Assembly: GCA_028874995.1 (NCBI GenBank)
Contig: JAPPGM010000161.1
Span: 17,264-81,263, forward strand
DNA length: 64,000 nt
Origin: Gemmatimonadota bacterium
GTDB lineage: Bacteria > Gemmatimonadota > Gemmatimonadetes > Longimicrobiales > Gaopeijiaceae
Direction of reading: 5' to 3'
Below the pieces are notes generated by a model, which saw only the letters and a program-made list of their open reading frames with translations, was not told the DNA's origin and made no database searches. The translations under genes and the position numbers were made by a program. Of this stretch, positions 53,923-62,300 are shown piece by piece (position 1 is the first letter of the stretch; every line of letters starts with the position of its first letter).

Positions 53923-54798
53923 TTACCGTCTTACGTTTTTCTGTTCGTTCGATATATCGTCTTGCATCATTGCAGAACGGTCACCGGCTGCATCAGATGC
54001 CTGGTCCATGTGCGGGGCCGCCGGTGTCGCATCGTCAGCCGACTCCGGCGAGGCTTCGGCATCCCGCACGGCCGCCGCCCGCGCCATCGCCACGTCCTGG
54101 GCCCGGGCGAGTGCGGCGAGCACGCTCTTGACCGACGGCTCGCCGTCCGGGAACCTGCCTGGTTGTCCTGTCATTTGCACTCTCCACATCGGTAGGTACT
54201 TGGGGCCTCGGTCGGCTGTGTTTCGGGGCGAGTCGCGGTTACCGCGGGCCATTGATCGCCCGTCAAGGCGCGGCTCGCGGACCCCTTGCCATCCCGGTGA
54301 TTCCTGGAGGAGGACCGACGGACGCACCGAATTGTGATAGACTAGCCATTCGTCGGCAATATCCCGGTAGAGGTCGAGGAAGTTCGTCCAACTCCGAACA
54401 AAGCGGCGGCGCACCACGGCGTCCGGGATGTCGTGACCACCTTCCTTGACTCGCTGGACGACCCGCTCGACGGCGTACTCCGCCGACGGCAGACGAAGGT
54501 AGATGATCGCGAGACGGTAACCCCTCGCTTGCCAGCGCCTGATCCTCGCGGCGTAGGCGCGTCCACTCAGGGTGGTCTCGACGGCAAAGTCCGTCCCGCT
54601 GGCGGCATATGCTTCCATTTGGCGAAGCGCGATCCGACCGGCTTCCTGCGCGACTGCGGCCGGGTTCTCGGGATTGAGTGCCGCCGCGATGTCGTCGCCA
54701 TTCACGAAGGGCCGTCCCGCCCCCTCCCGCTTCAGGTACTCGGCCGCAAACGTCGACTTTCCCGCGCCGTTCGGCCCCGCGATCACGATGATCCTCAC
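53923..54798 (-). CDS. zeta-toxin-like P-loop kinase with C-terminal extension
   Basis: 291 residues from a GTG at 54798 that overlaps a small upstream ORF. 'RIIVIAGPNGAGKSTFA' (Walker A, 8-15), 'PFVNGDDIAAALNPEN' (zeta motif with Asp-Asp), 'DFAVETTLSGRAYAARI', 'LAIIYLRLPSAEYAVERV' and 'VVRRRFVRSWTNF' match the zeta/UDP-GlcNAc-kinase group. Such kinases phosphorylate UDP-N-acetylglucosamine and block wall synthesis, or act on other small substrates. A usual zeta-like domain ends near residue 190 ('VYHNSVRPSVLLQE'); the remaining 95 residues are Ala/Asp-rich with no known domain. Role as toxin is inferred. Confidence 0.8.
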   Translation of the reverse strand: MRIIVIAGPNGAGKSTFAAEYLKREGAGRPFVNGDDIAAALNPENPAAVAQEAGRIALRQMEAYAASGTDFAVETTLSGRAYAARIRRWQARGYRLAIIYLRLPSAEYAVERVVQRVKEGGHDIPDAVVRRRFVRSWTNFLDLYRDIADEWLVYHNSVRPSVLLQESPGWQGVREPRLDGRSMARGNRDSPRNTADRGPKYLPMWRVQMTGQPGRFPDGEPSVKSVLAALARAQDVAMARAAAVRDAEASPESADDATPAAPHMDQASDAAGDRSAMMQDDISNEQKNVRR

Positions 54799-54926
54799 TC
54801 ATCCACCTCCGCCGTCCCCAACATCTCCCCCACCGAGATCCTCATGCGGGTCGCTTCCAACCAATCGTGGGATCTTCTCACGTGCGCAAGGTGCATTTCA
54901 TGATGACGTTGGATCGAATCTACCAT
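54795..54926 (-). CDS. 43-residue ORF, candidate antitoxin of the zeta-like kinase
   Basis: ATG at 54926, stop TGA at 54797-54795 overlapping the kinase GTG (GTGA). It reads 'MVDSIQRHHEMHLAHVRRSH', then 'DWLEATRMRISVGEMLGTAE', then 'VDE'. Amphipathic helix at the front and an acidic end. The 4-bp overlap and helical composition fit a small antitoxin; epsilon-type antitoxins are larger and I recognise no family. The upstream region is AT-rich, as expected of a promoter. No clear ribosome site. Confidence 0.5.
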   Translation of the reverse strand: MVDSIQRHHEMHLAHVRRSHDWLEATRMRISVGEMLGTAEVDE

Positions 54927-55098
54927 TTGATAGTCTGACGGCGACAACGAATTTATGCGCCCGCCCGAGTGGGGGATGGTCGTCTTATGAGTATTTCATC
55001 GATTCGATCATACATCTTGCGTTTGTCTATTCGATGACTGTAGTGTCTTACCAGTCCGTTTCGCCGATTCATCCAATTCCGCCACCTGGAGACCCCCC

Positions 55099-55305
55099 AT
55101 GACCATCGTCACCCTCTCCTCCCGCTACCAGATCGTCATCCCCAAGGATGTCCGCGAGCAGCTCTCGCTACAGCCCGGACAAAAGGTGCAGGCACTCCCC
55201 TTCAAGGGCCGCGTCGAGCTGATCCCCCTGGAACCGATCGAAGTCGCGCGCGGTTTCGTTCGCGGCATCGACACCACCGTCCCACGCGAAGGAGGCCGCG
55301 CATGA
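55099..55305 (+). CDS. vapB: AbrB-type antitoxin VapB (module 3)
   Basis: 68 residues. 'MTIVTLSSRYQIVIPKDVRE' and 'QLSLQPGQKVQALPFKGRVE' are the AbrB/MazE swapped-hairpin DNA-binding domain; the C-terminal 'RGFVRGIDTTVPREGGRA' is the VapC-binding arm. The upstream region (54927-55098) is AT-rich and shared divergently with the zeta-like module. Its stop overlaps the toxin start (ATGA). Confidence 0.88.
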   Translation: MTIVTLSSRYQIVIPKDVREQLSLQPGQKVQALPFKGRVELIPLEPIEVARGFVRGIDTTVPREGGRA

Positions 55306-55718
55306 ACGTCGTCGACTCCTCGGCCTGGCTGGAGTACTTCGGCGACGGACCCAACGCGGGCGAGTTCGCCGAAGCGATCGCCGACACCGAGCGCCTGATC
55401 GTCCCGGCGGTCACCCTCTTCGAGGTCTTCAAGAGTATCCGCCTCCAGCGCGACCTCGACGCGGCTCTCTACGCCGTCGCCCACATGCAAAGCGGACGCG
55501 TGGTCGACCTCGACGCACACCTCGCGGTCGCAGCCGCCGAACTGAGCGCGGAGTCGGGACTGCCGATGGCGGACAGCGTAATCCTGGCGACGGCCCGGCG
55601 GGAAGACGCGGTGCTCTGGACGCAGGACGCCAACTTCGCGGGGATGGACGGGGTGGAGTACCGGACGGCGAATGTGCGGGGCCGGCGGCACCGCAAGCGA
55701 GCGTCTTTCGGGGAGTAG
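55302..55718 (+). CDS. vapC: PIN-domain toxin VapC (module 3)
   Basis: 138 residues. All four acidic positions are visible: Asp5 ('MNVVDSSAWLEYF'), Glu41 ('PAVTLFEVFKSI'), Asp91 ('LPMADSVILATAR') and Asp109 ('LWTQDANFAG'). So it should be an active Mg2+-dependent RNase when free of VapB. Start ATG overlaps the antitoxin stop. Its stop lies 5 bp from the converging propeller gene. Confidence 0.9.
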   Translation: MNVVDSSAWLEYFGDGPNAGEFAEAIADTERLIVPAVTLFEVFKSIRLQRDLDAALYAVAHMQSGRVVDLDAHLAVAAAELSAESGLPMADSVILATARREDAVLWTQDANFAGMDGVEYRTANVRGRRHRKRASFGE

Positions 55719-55723
55719 CCGCC

Positions 55724-56947
55724 CTACGGCTTCACAATGCTCGCCCGCACCACGTACAGCACCCCGATCTCATCATACGTGGCGCCGTAGAGTACCCCGT
55801 CGCGCACGATCGGGGCGGGAATCGAATAGTGCAGATCGAAGGGCAGCCGGAGCATGCCCAGATAGCGACCCTCGTCGTCGAAGAGATCGAAGAGGCGGCC
55901 CACGTCGTCCTCGTCGTCAGCCGGGACCTGCCGCTCGACCCAGGTGTTCCGGTCGTCGTCGATGAAGAATGAAACCGTGGAAGGCTTGGACCCGGGGAAC
56001 TTCGACCGATCGATCTGCCCGCCCTGGCTGGTGAACCACTCAAGGCGGTCGACAGCCTGATCCCGCTCCTCGTCCGTCACCGGAATGGGTTGATGGTCCT
56101 TCGTAATCGTCCGCAGCACCTTCCCATCGATCGTCATCTCGGTCAACTGATAGCGTCCGGTCAGGAGCGTCCACACGGTGCCCGTCGGCGAGAAGCGCCA
56201 GGTCATGTATTCCTGGAAGGGGACCCCGGCGCGCACGGTGGACGAGCCGTCCTCGCTGACGTTTTCGAAGAACTCGCCTTCCACCGGATCCTCGGGAAGG
56301 GAGATCGTATCGATCGGGTTGTACGACTGGTCGAACCGTGCCATCGTGCGCATGCCACCGGTCGGAATCAGGACATTGTAGCGGCCCATCGGGTCGAATC
56401 CTCCGGGGTAGGGCTTGACGACGAAGCCTCCGTCGGTCCGTTCCTGTCTCAGAAACGTCCCTGCCGTGTCGAAGATCGAGACGCGGCCCTGGCCCAGCCC
56501 CATCACCCAGATCTCGCCGTTGCGCGAGAGATCGACCGAACCGGCCTGCGTGAACTCCCCCGGTCCCTCTCCCTTCCTGCCCACCGTTCGGACGAACGCA
56601 CCTTCCGAGTCGAAGACGCGGACCTCCTGCGCCTGGTCGTCAAGTATGAAAATCCGTCCCCATGCATCGACGTCGAAGGACCAGATACTACCGAACAGAT
56701 CGGGTCCCTCGCTCATCGCCTGGCCGATCCGCAGGTCCTCGACCACCTGCCACGCCTCCTCCGGCGTCCAGAGCGGATCGGCGGTGTTATGGACGACGAT
56801 CTCGCCGGAAGGCAGGGTGTCGATGGTGCCGGACCAGGGGCCGACCGTGTCGGAGCCGGAACCGCAGGCCGTCAGGAGGAGCGCGACGGCTGTGGCCGGC
56901 GTGGGGTGGAGGGGTTTTCGGGTGGGGGACATGGTGATGGTCGGCAT
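55724..56947 (-). CDS. 6-bladed beta-propeller lipoprotein (twin A)
   Basis: 407 residues from the ATG at 56947 (another ATG at 56932). Signal 'ATAVALLLTACGSGSD' with lipobox. Blades: 'LPSGEIVVHNTADPLWTPEE', 'FDVDAWGRIFILDDQAQEVR', 'VGRKGEGPGEFTQAGSVDLS', 'GEIWVMGLGQGRVSIF', 'FSPTGTVWTLLTGRYQL' and 'IGVLYVVRASIVKP'. Closely similar along its whole length to the next gene. A palindrome CGTTTCAGCTGAAACG lies 77 bp upstream of the start. Ligand unknown. Confidence 0.85.
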   Translation of the reverse strand: MPTITMSPTRKPLHPTPATAVALLLTACGSGSDTVGPWSGTIDTLPSGEIVVHNTADPLWTPEEAWQVVEDLRIGQAMSEGPDLFGSIWSFDVDAWGRIFILDDQAQEVRVFDSEGAFVRTVGRKGEGPGEFTQAGSVDLSRNGEIWVMGLGQGRVSIFDTAGTFLRQERTDGGFVVKPYPGGFDPMGRYNVLIPTGGMRTMARFDQSYNPIDTISLPEDPVEGEFFENVSEDGSSTVRAGVPFQEYMTWRFSPTGTVWTLLTGRYQLTEMTIDGKVLRTITKDHQPIPVTDEERDQAVDRLEWFTSQGGQIDRSKFPGSKPSTVSFFIDDDRNTWVERQVPADDEDDVGRLFDLFDDEGRYLGMLRLPFDLHYSIPAPIVRDGVLYGATYDEIGVLYVVRASIVKP

Positions 56948-57023
56948 CGGCTTGGCACCTTGATCGGGGAAGCGAACGCACCGGGGCCGGTCGCAGCTTG
57001 TCGGCTCCGCGCCCGCGGTGGGA

Positions 57024-57039
57024 CGTTTCAGCTGAAACG
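57024..57039. promoter_or_regulatory. palindromic operator upstream of twin A
   Basis: CGTTTCAGCTGAAACG is a perfect 16-bp palindrome, 77-92 bp before the start of twin A. The identical half-sites recur at 58369-58384 before twin B at the same distance (74-89 bp), within a conserved block GGACGTTTCA-N2-TGAAACGCGA. Confidence 0.7.
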
Positions 57040-57110
57040 CGATGGGCGGAGAATCGTGGGTACTGCTTTGACGCTCGCGCGGGCCGAAGGGTTTACACCA
57101 ATGACCCGCT

Positions 57111-58295
57111 CTACGGACCGGGCCCGTTGTTTGCGGAGGAGTTCCCGGGCTTCACGATCCTGGCCCGCACCAGGTACACCACCCCGAGTTCGTCACTGGT
57201 ACCGCCGTAGAGGACGCCGTCGCGCACGATCGGTTCGCGGATCGACGATACCAGCTCGAAGGGGAGCCTGAGCGTGCCGAGATAGCGACCCTCCACCTCG
57301 AAGACATCGAAGAGACGGCCCTCATCCTGCTGGGCGGCGGCCGCAACCCGTTGCTCGACCCAGAGGTTCCCTTCGTCGTCGACGAAAAAGGAAGTCGTGG
57401 CAGGTTTGGTCTCGGGGAACTTCGACATGTCGATCTGCCCGCCCTGGCTGGTGAACCACTCGAGGTCCCGCACGGCTTCTTTCCGGTCTTCGTCCGTCAC
57501 CGGTATCGGCTCGTGATCCTTGGTCACCGTTCGCAGCACGTCGCCGCCGGTCGTCATCTCCGTCAACTCGTACCGGGCGGTCAGCAGCGTCCAGACGGTG
57601 CCCGTGGGCGAGACGCGCCAGTGCATCGAGCCCTGAAAGGGAACCGACACGCTCGATCTCGGCGTCTCAAAGAAATCGCGTTCCACGGGATTCTCGGGTA
57701 TGGGGATCGTGTCGATCGCGTTGTAGGACTGGTCGAAGCGGGCCAGCACTCTGTTGCCCTCGGACCGGATCAGGATGTTGTAGCGGCCCATCGCGTCAAA
57801 CCCTCCGGGGTAGGGCTTCACCATCCAACCGCCGGTGTTCGTACGCTCCTGTCTCAGGTAGGTGCCGGTCGTGTCGAAGATCGAGAGGCGTCCCCCAATC
57901 ATATCCATCACCCAGATCTCGCCGCTCCGGGACAGGTCGACGGAGACTGCCCCGGTGAACTCGCCCGGTCCCTCGCCCCTGCTGCCGACCGTTCGCACGA
58001 ACTCACCGCCGGAGTCGAAGATGCGGACCTCCTGCGCCTGATCGTCGAGGACGAAGATCCGGCCCCACGCATCGACGTCGAAGGAGTAGATGGCCCCGAA
58101 CAGATCGGGACCTTCGCTCAGGGCTCTCCCGATCCTCAGATCCTCGACAACCTGCCACGCCTCCTCCGGTGCCCAGAGCGGCTCATCGGTATTGTGAACG
58201 ACTTCGGCCGCCGGGTCGGATCCGGAGCCGCAGGCCGTGAGTAGCAGCGTGAGGGTTGCGGCGGATATTCCGCGGGCTTGGGTTGGCATCGGCAT
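57111..58295 (-). CDS. 6-bladed beta-propeller lipoprotein (twin B)
   Basis: 394 residues from the ATG at 58295 (GAGGAA 6-11 nt upstream). Signal 'ATLTLLLTACGSGSDPA' with lipobox. Lacks the 15-residue 'GTIDTLPSGEI' segment of twin A, reading 'DPAAEVVHNTDEPLWAPEEA'. Otherwise parallel: 'FDVDAWGRIFVLDDQAQEVR', 'VGSRGEGPGEFTGAVSVDLS', 'FSPTGTVWTLL'-type 'VSPTGTVWTLLTARYELTEM'. The C-terminus runs 11 residues past the twin-A end ('IVKP' then 'GNSSANNGPGP'). A tandem duplication that kept its operator. Confidence 0.85.
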   Translation of the reverse strand: MPMPTQARGISAATLTLLLTACGSGSDPAAEVVHNTDEPLWAPEEAWQVVEDLRIGRALSEGPDLFGAIYSFDVDAWGRIFVLDDQAQEVRIFDSGGEFVRTVGSRGEGPGEFTGAVSVDLSRSGEIWVMDMIGGRLSIFDTTGTYLRQERTNTGGWMVKPYPGGFDAMGRYNILIRSEGNRVLARFDQSYNAIDTIPIPENPVERDFFETPRSSVSVPFQGSMHWRVSPTGTVWTLLTARYELTEMTTGGDVLRTVTKDHEPIPVTDEDRKEAVRDLEWFTSQGGQIDMSKFPETKPATTSFFVDDEGNLWVEQRVAAAAQQDEGRLFDVFEVEGRYLGTLRLPFELVSSIREPIVRDGVLYGGTSDELGVVYLVRARIVKPGNSSANNGPGP

Positions 58296-58368
58296 GTGGT
58301 TCCTCGATCCGGAGAGTGAACGTGACCGGCTGGACGGAGCCGTTCACCCCCCCAAAGCCTCGGAAGGA

Positions 58369-58384
58369 CGTTTCAACTGAAACG
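58369..58384. promoter_or_regulatory. palindromic operator upstream of twin B
   Basis: CGTTTCAACTGAAACG: the two half-sites CGTTTCA and TGAAACG are the same as at 57024-57039, and only one central base differs. It lies 74-89 bp upstream of the twin B start. Confidence 0.7.
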
Positions 58385-58734
58385 CGAAGCGCGCAAGGTC
58401 GCGGTATCGCCTGGCAGTCCGTGGACAAAGCCATCGCCGACCAAGCGGCGAGGCGCCTGGCCGACAAGGCGTCGTCGCGCGCGATGACGCGCGGCTCAAG
58501 CACTGGTGCCGGAACAAGCGAGTAGGCCACGCGGGCGGTTACCATAGCGTAAATTGGCAGAATGCGGACTTGGAGGCGTTGCAGGAGGCCGTGTCGCGGG
58601 GTTGCAGGAGGATGAACAAGGATTTCGGGGCCGGTTTTTCCGGCTGTCCCGAGGTGGTTTTGGCCGCGAGCGACACCCGTCCAAGTGGAGGTTCGGCGGG
58701 GCGCACGAGGGGGGTTACGGGGCTGTGCGGCGTC
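58385..58734. other. 350 bp without a recognisable gene
   Basis: Between the twin B operator and the IS1380 remnant. The minus-strand frame of the transposase continues through here without a stop but without family similarity. A short GCCGG-TTTTT-CCGGC hairpin near 58640 is the only structure seen. Part of it may be the former end of the insertion sequence. Confidence 0.4.
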
Positions 58735-59315
58735 GGCCGAAGCCGGTCGCCAACCGATGATGCGGAGTGTGATCCGCCGGGCCCGGCGGATGACCTGGCA
58801 GGGCAGGTGGATCATTTCGCGAACGAACGTCCTGAACTCCATCGCGACGTACTTCTTTAGGTCCACCTTGAAGTGCATCATCAGGGCGAACCAGCTGTTC
58901 AGGTTCCACGCCAGCGCCGCCATCACCATGTAGGACCAGTTGCTCACCAGGTCGTAGGCCGGACCCGCGTCGCGCCCACCCCGCTCTTCAGCTGCGCCAC
59001 CACGTTCTCCTGGTCGCAGCGGGCGTTGGCCAGCCGGACGACCTCGGCCGCGCCCAGGGCGACCATGTAGGCCGCGTCGTTGCGCAGGGCGCTCAGATCC
59101 TCCAGCCGCGTGCCCCCGCACAGCAGGTTGTAGGCGATGTTCAGCACGTGGTCCGACTCGTGGTATGGCAGGTGCCGCTTCAGCAGCTCCAGCCGCCCGT
59201 CGATCTCGCCGGCCAGCCCCAGCTTCGCCACCAGCCGCCGGACCACGCCGATGCCCGCGTAGCTCATCGCGTTGATCCGTGCCCCGATCTCGTAGCGCAC
59301 CCTGGGCCGCAGCAA
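58735..59315 (-). mobile_element. IS1380-like transposase remnant
   Basis: From 59315 leftward one frame gives 'EIGARINAMSYAGIGVVRRL', 'LLKRHLPYHESDHVLNIAYN' and 'LLCGGTRLEDLSALRNDAAY', a typical IS1380 N-terminal part. It then jumps from 'MVALGA' straight to 'ANARCDQENVVAQLKSGVGA', so roughly 200 or more residues, including much of the DDE catalytic core, are deleted. One more frame change near 58965 leads to 'AYDLVSNWSYMVMAALAWNL' and 'EFRTFVREMIHLPCQVIRRA', the family's C-terminus. The first 60 or so residues are also absent. No inverted terminal repeats could be paired. It is inactive. Confidence 0.8.
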
Positions 59316-59345
59316 GCCATACCGGGATCGCGCGACCGCGTCGGG

Positions 59346-62300
59346 CTACCTTTTCCAGGCTCCTTTCGCCGACAGTGCCGGGCCGTTCCGGTCATAGGTT
59401 CCCTCGAGGGCCAGCCACCGGAGCCGCGCCCCGAGCCACAGTCCGCGCGCCGGCCCGAACAGCTCCGCCCGCGCGTAGGGAACCGGCTTGAGGGCCGGCA
59501 TCGCGCCAGCCGGCATCGCGGCGGCCCGCATCTCGGCGCCCGGCATCGCGCCGCCGGCGGAACCGAACTGGTACTCGGTGTGGACCGAGAACTTCGCGCG
59601 TCCGCGTTCCATCCCCGGTATCCCCGGCGCCACGCCGCTCGACCACAGCGCCTCGACGCCGCTCTCGGCGCGCCCGTAGGACGGATTCAGCCGGAGCGAC
59701 AGGCCACCTTCCGCGCCGGGATCGATCTGCACGGTCGCGCCGATGCCCCATTCCTCGTAGTCGCTGTCGATCGCTAGGAGCAGCCGTCCCTGTCCCTGCA
59801 TCCGGAGGCGCCGGGCGGGGCTCGCATACCGCAGCCCGCCGACCACCTCCATCCCGTTGACGTCGTCCACCCCCTCGTTCAACTCGTAGCGCGCTCCGCC
59901 GCTGACCAGCAGCCCGGCCTCATGCCCTCCTTCGAAGCGGTTGAGCTGGGTCCACTCGAGCACGGCGCGGATCCGCCGGATCTGGAAGTCCATCGCATCG
60001 ATGCCGTCCGCCTCCGCGAGGTCCATCCAGGACGCCCAGCCTTCCGCCCGCACGTTGAGCGCACCCGACCGGTTGCCCAGCAGGCGGCCGGTCACGCCCG
60101 CCGCCCCGGTCCGCAGCGTCGTCTTCGATTCCCGCGTGCCCGCCAGTGCGTCGTCGATCTCGACGTTGCCGCGCCCGTAGCTGGCCGCCGTCCAGACGGA
60201 CGCCCGGCCACCCGGCGTCCATGCCGCGTACGGCGTGATGCTGGTCATCCGGGCCTCGTAGGTGCCCGCCACGTCGCGCCCGCCCGTCATGTCCGTCCAG
60301 TCGTACGCGCCGCTCGACCGGCTCACCACCAGGCCCGCCAACAGGTTGTACGGGAGCCGCACGTCGGAGCCCCCGTGCGCGCTGAACAGCCCGCCATCCC
60401 ACTGGACCGGCGAAGCGCCCGTGGCACCCTGTGACACCGACCCGGCGCTCACCCAGGTGGACAGGCCACCGAAGCTCCGGGCCGCGCTTGAACCGCCAAG
60501 GACGGCCCTGAGACCGCCTGTGCGCGCCGCCATGAGGTTGCCGGAGCGGAGCTGGTCGCCCCCCGCGCCCCTCGCCACCGCCTGCACGCGGGTTCCGATC
60601 GCTTCGACGATCCCCGCCGTCACGGCCGACGCGTACCTCGGCAGGATCGCGGCGTTCACCCGCGCCGCACGCTCGACGGGATCGTCGGTCGTCGCCGTGG
60701 CCACGTTGGACGGCTCCCCGGTGCCCGCCTCGTTTGTGGCCGAGACCCGGTAGTGCCGCGTGTCGCCCGGCGCGAGCCCGTCGTGCACGTACTCCGTTTC
60801 GGCCCCGTCCGTGTCGTCCAGCACCTCCCACTCGTCGCCGTCCAGCGACACTTCGACGCGGTAGCTCGTCACCGCCGCGCCACCGTCGTAAGCCGGCGCC
60901 TCCCAGGTGAGCGTGATCTCGCGTGGCGTGGTCGCCTCCGCCACGAGGTCCGTGGGCGCATCCGGGACCGTCGCGTCGGTGCGCACGCTCACCGGGTCCG
61001 TGGCCGCGCCGGCGCCCTTCTCGTTGATGGCCGCGATCCGGTAGTGGTACGTCGTCGCGGGACGAAGTCCGCCGTGCACATGCTCCGTCCTGCCCGACTG
61101 CGTGTCCTCGTCGGCGTACTCCCACGACACGCCGCCGTCCTCCGAGTACTCGATCCGGTAGCCGGTGACCGGCGCACCGCCGTCGAACGGCGGGGCCGCC
61201 CACGACAAACCGACCCGCTCGTGGTCGATGGCGACCGCCCGGAGCTTCTCCGGTGCGTCCGGTACCGTGGCCTCCGTCTTCGCGAACGCCACGGGCGACG
61301 GGTCGCTCACGCCCGCGCGGTTGATCGCGCTCACCCGGTAGTGCCGCGTGCTCCCCGGCCGGATCCCCGTGTGCTGGTAGGCCGTGGCCAGCGACCGCGT
61401 GTCCGTCACCAGCACGTCCCACGACGCACCCGCGTTCTCCGACACCTCGACCTGGTAGCCCGTGATGGGTGCCCCGCCCGTGTACGCCGGCGGCGCCCAG
61501 GACAGGTCGATCCGGTAGGCGCCCTGCGCCTCGGCCCGGAGACCCGTCGGCGGGTCCGGCCGCACGGGGTCCGTCGTCGCCACCGCCATCTCGGACGGCA
61601 GGCCCGCGCCCGCCCGGTTGACCGCCGACACCCGGTAGTACCACGTGCTCGCCGGTTCCAGGCCCCGGTGCACGTAGCTCGTCAGCACCGTCTCCGTCTC
61701 CGCCACCACCGTCCACACCGCGTCGCCCCGCGAGCCCTCGATCCGGTAGCCCGTGATGGGCGCGCCGCCCGTGTACGCCGGCGCGATCCAATCGAGCCGG
61801 ATCCGGTACGCGCCGTCCGCCTCGGCCTCGAGCCCGATCGGCGGGTCCGGCGGGATCGGGTCCGTCACCGCCGTCGCCATCTCCGACGGCTCGCCGGTGC
61901 CTGCCTCGTTGATCGCACTCACCCGGTAGCTCCACTCGCTCCCCGGGTCGAGCCCCGTGTGGCTCCGCGACGTCTCGCCCGACCGCGTGTTCGCCACCAG
62001 GACCGTCCACTGCGTCCCGTCGTACGCTTCGATCCTGTATCCCGTGACCGGGACGCCGCCCGTGTAGCTCGGCTCGTCCCACTCGAGGTCGATCCGGTAC
62101 GGCCCGTTCGCCTCCGCCCGCAGTTTCTCGGGCGGATCGGGCACCACCGGATCCGTACGCGCCGCCGCGGGCGCCGACAGGTGGCTCACCCCCGCCGCGT
62201 TGATCGCCGCCACCCGGTACCGGTTCTCCGTCGCCGGCTCCAGTCCGGTGTGCGCGTACCGGGTCTCGCCCGTCCGGGTGTCCTCCTCGAGCACCCGCCA

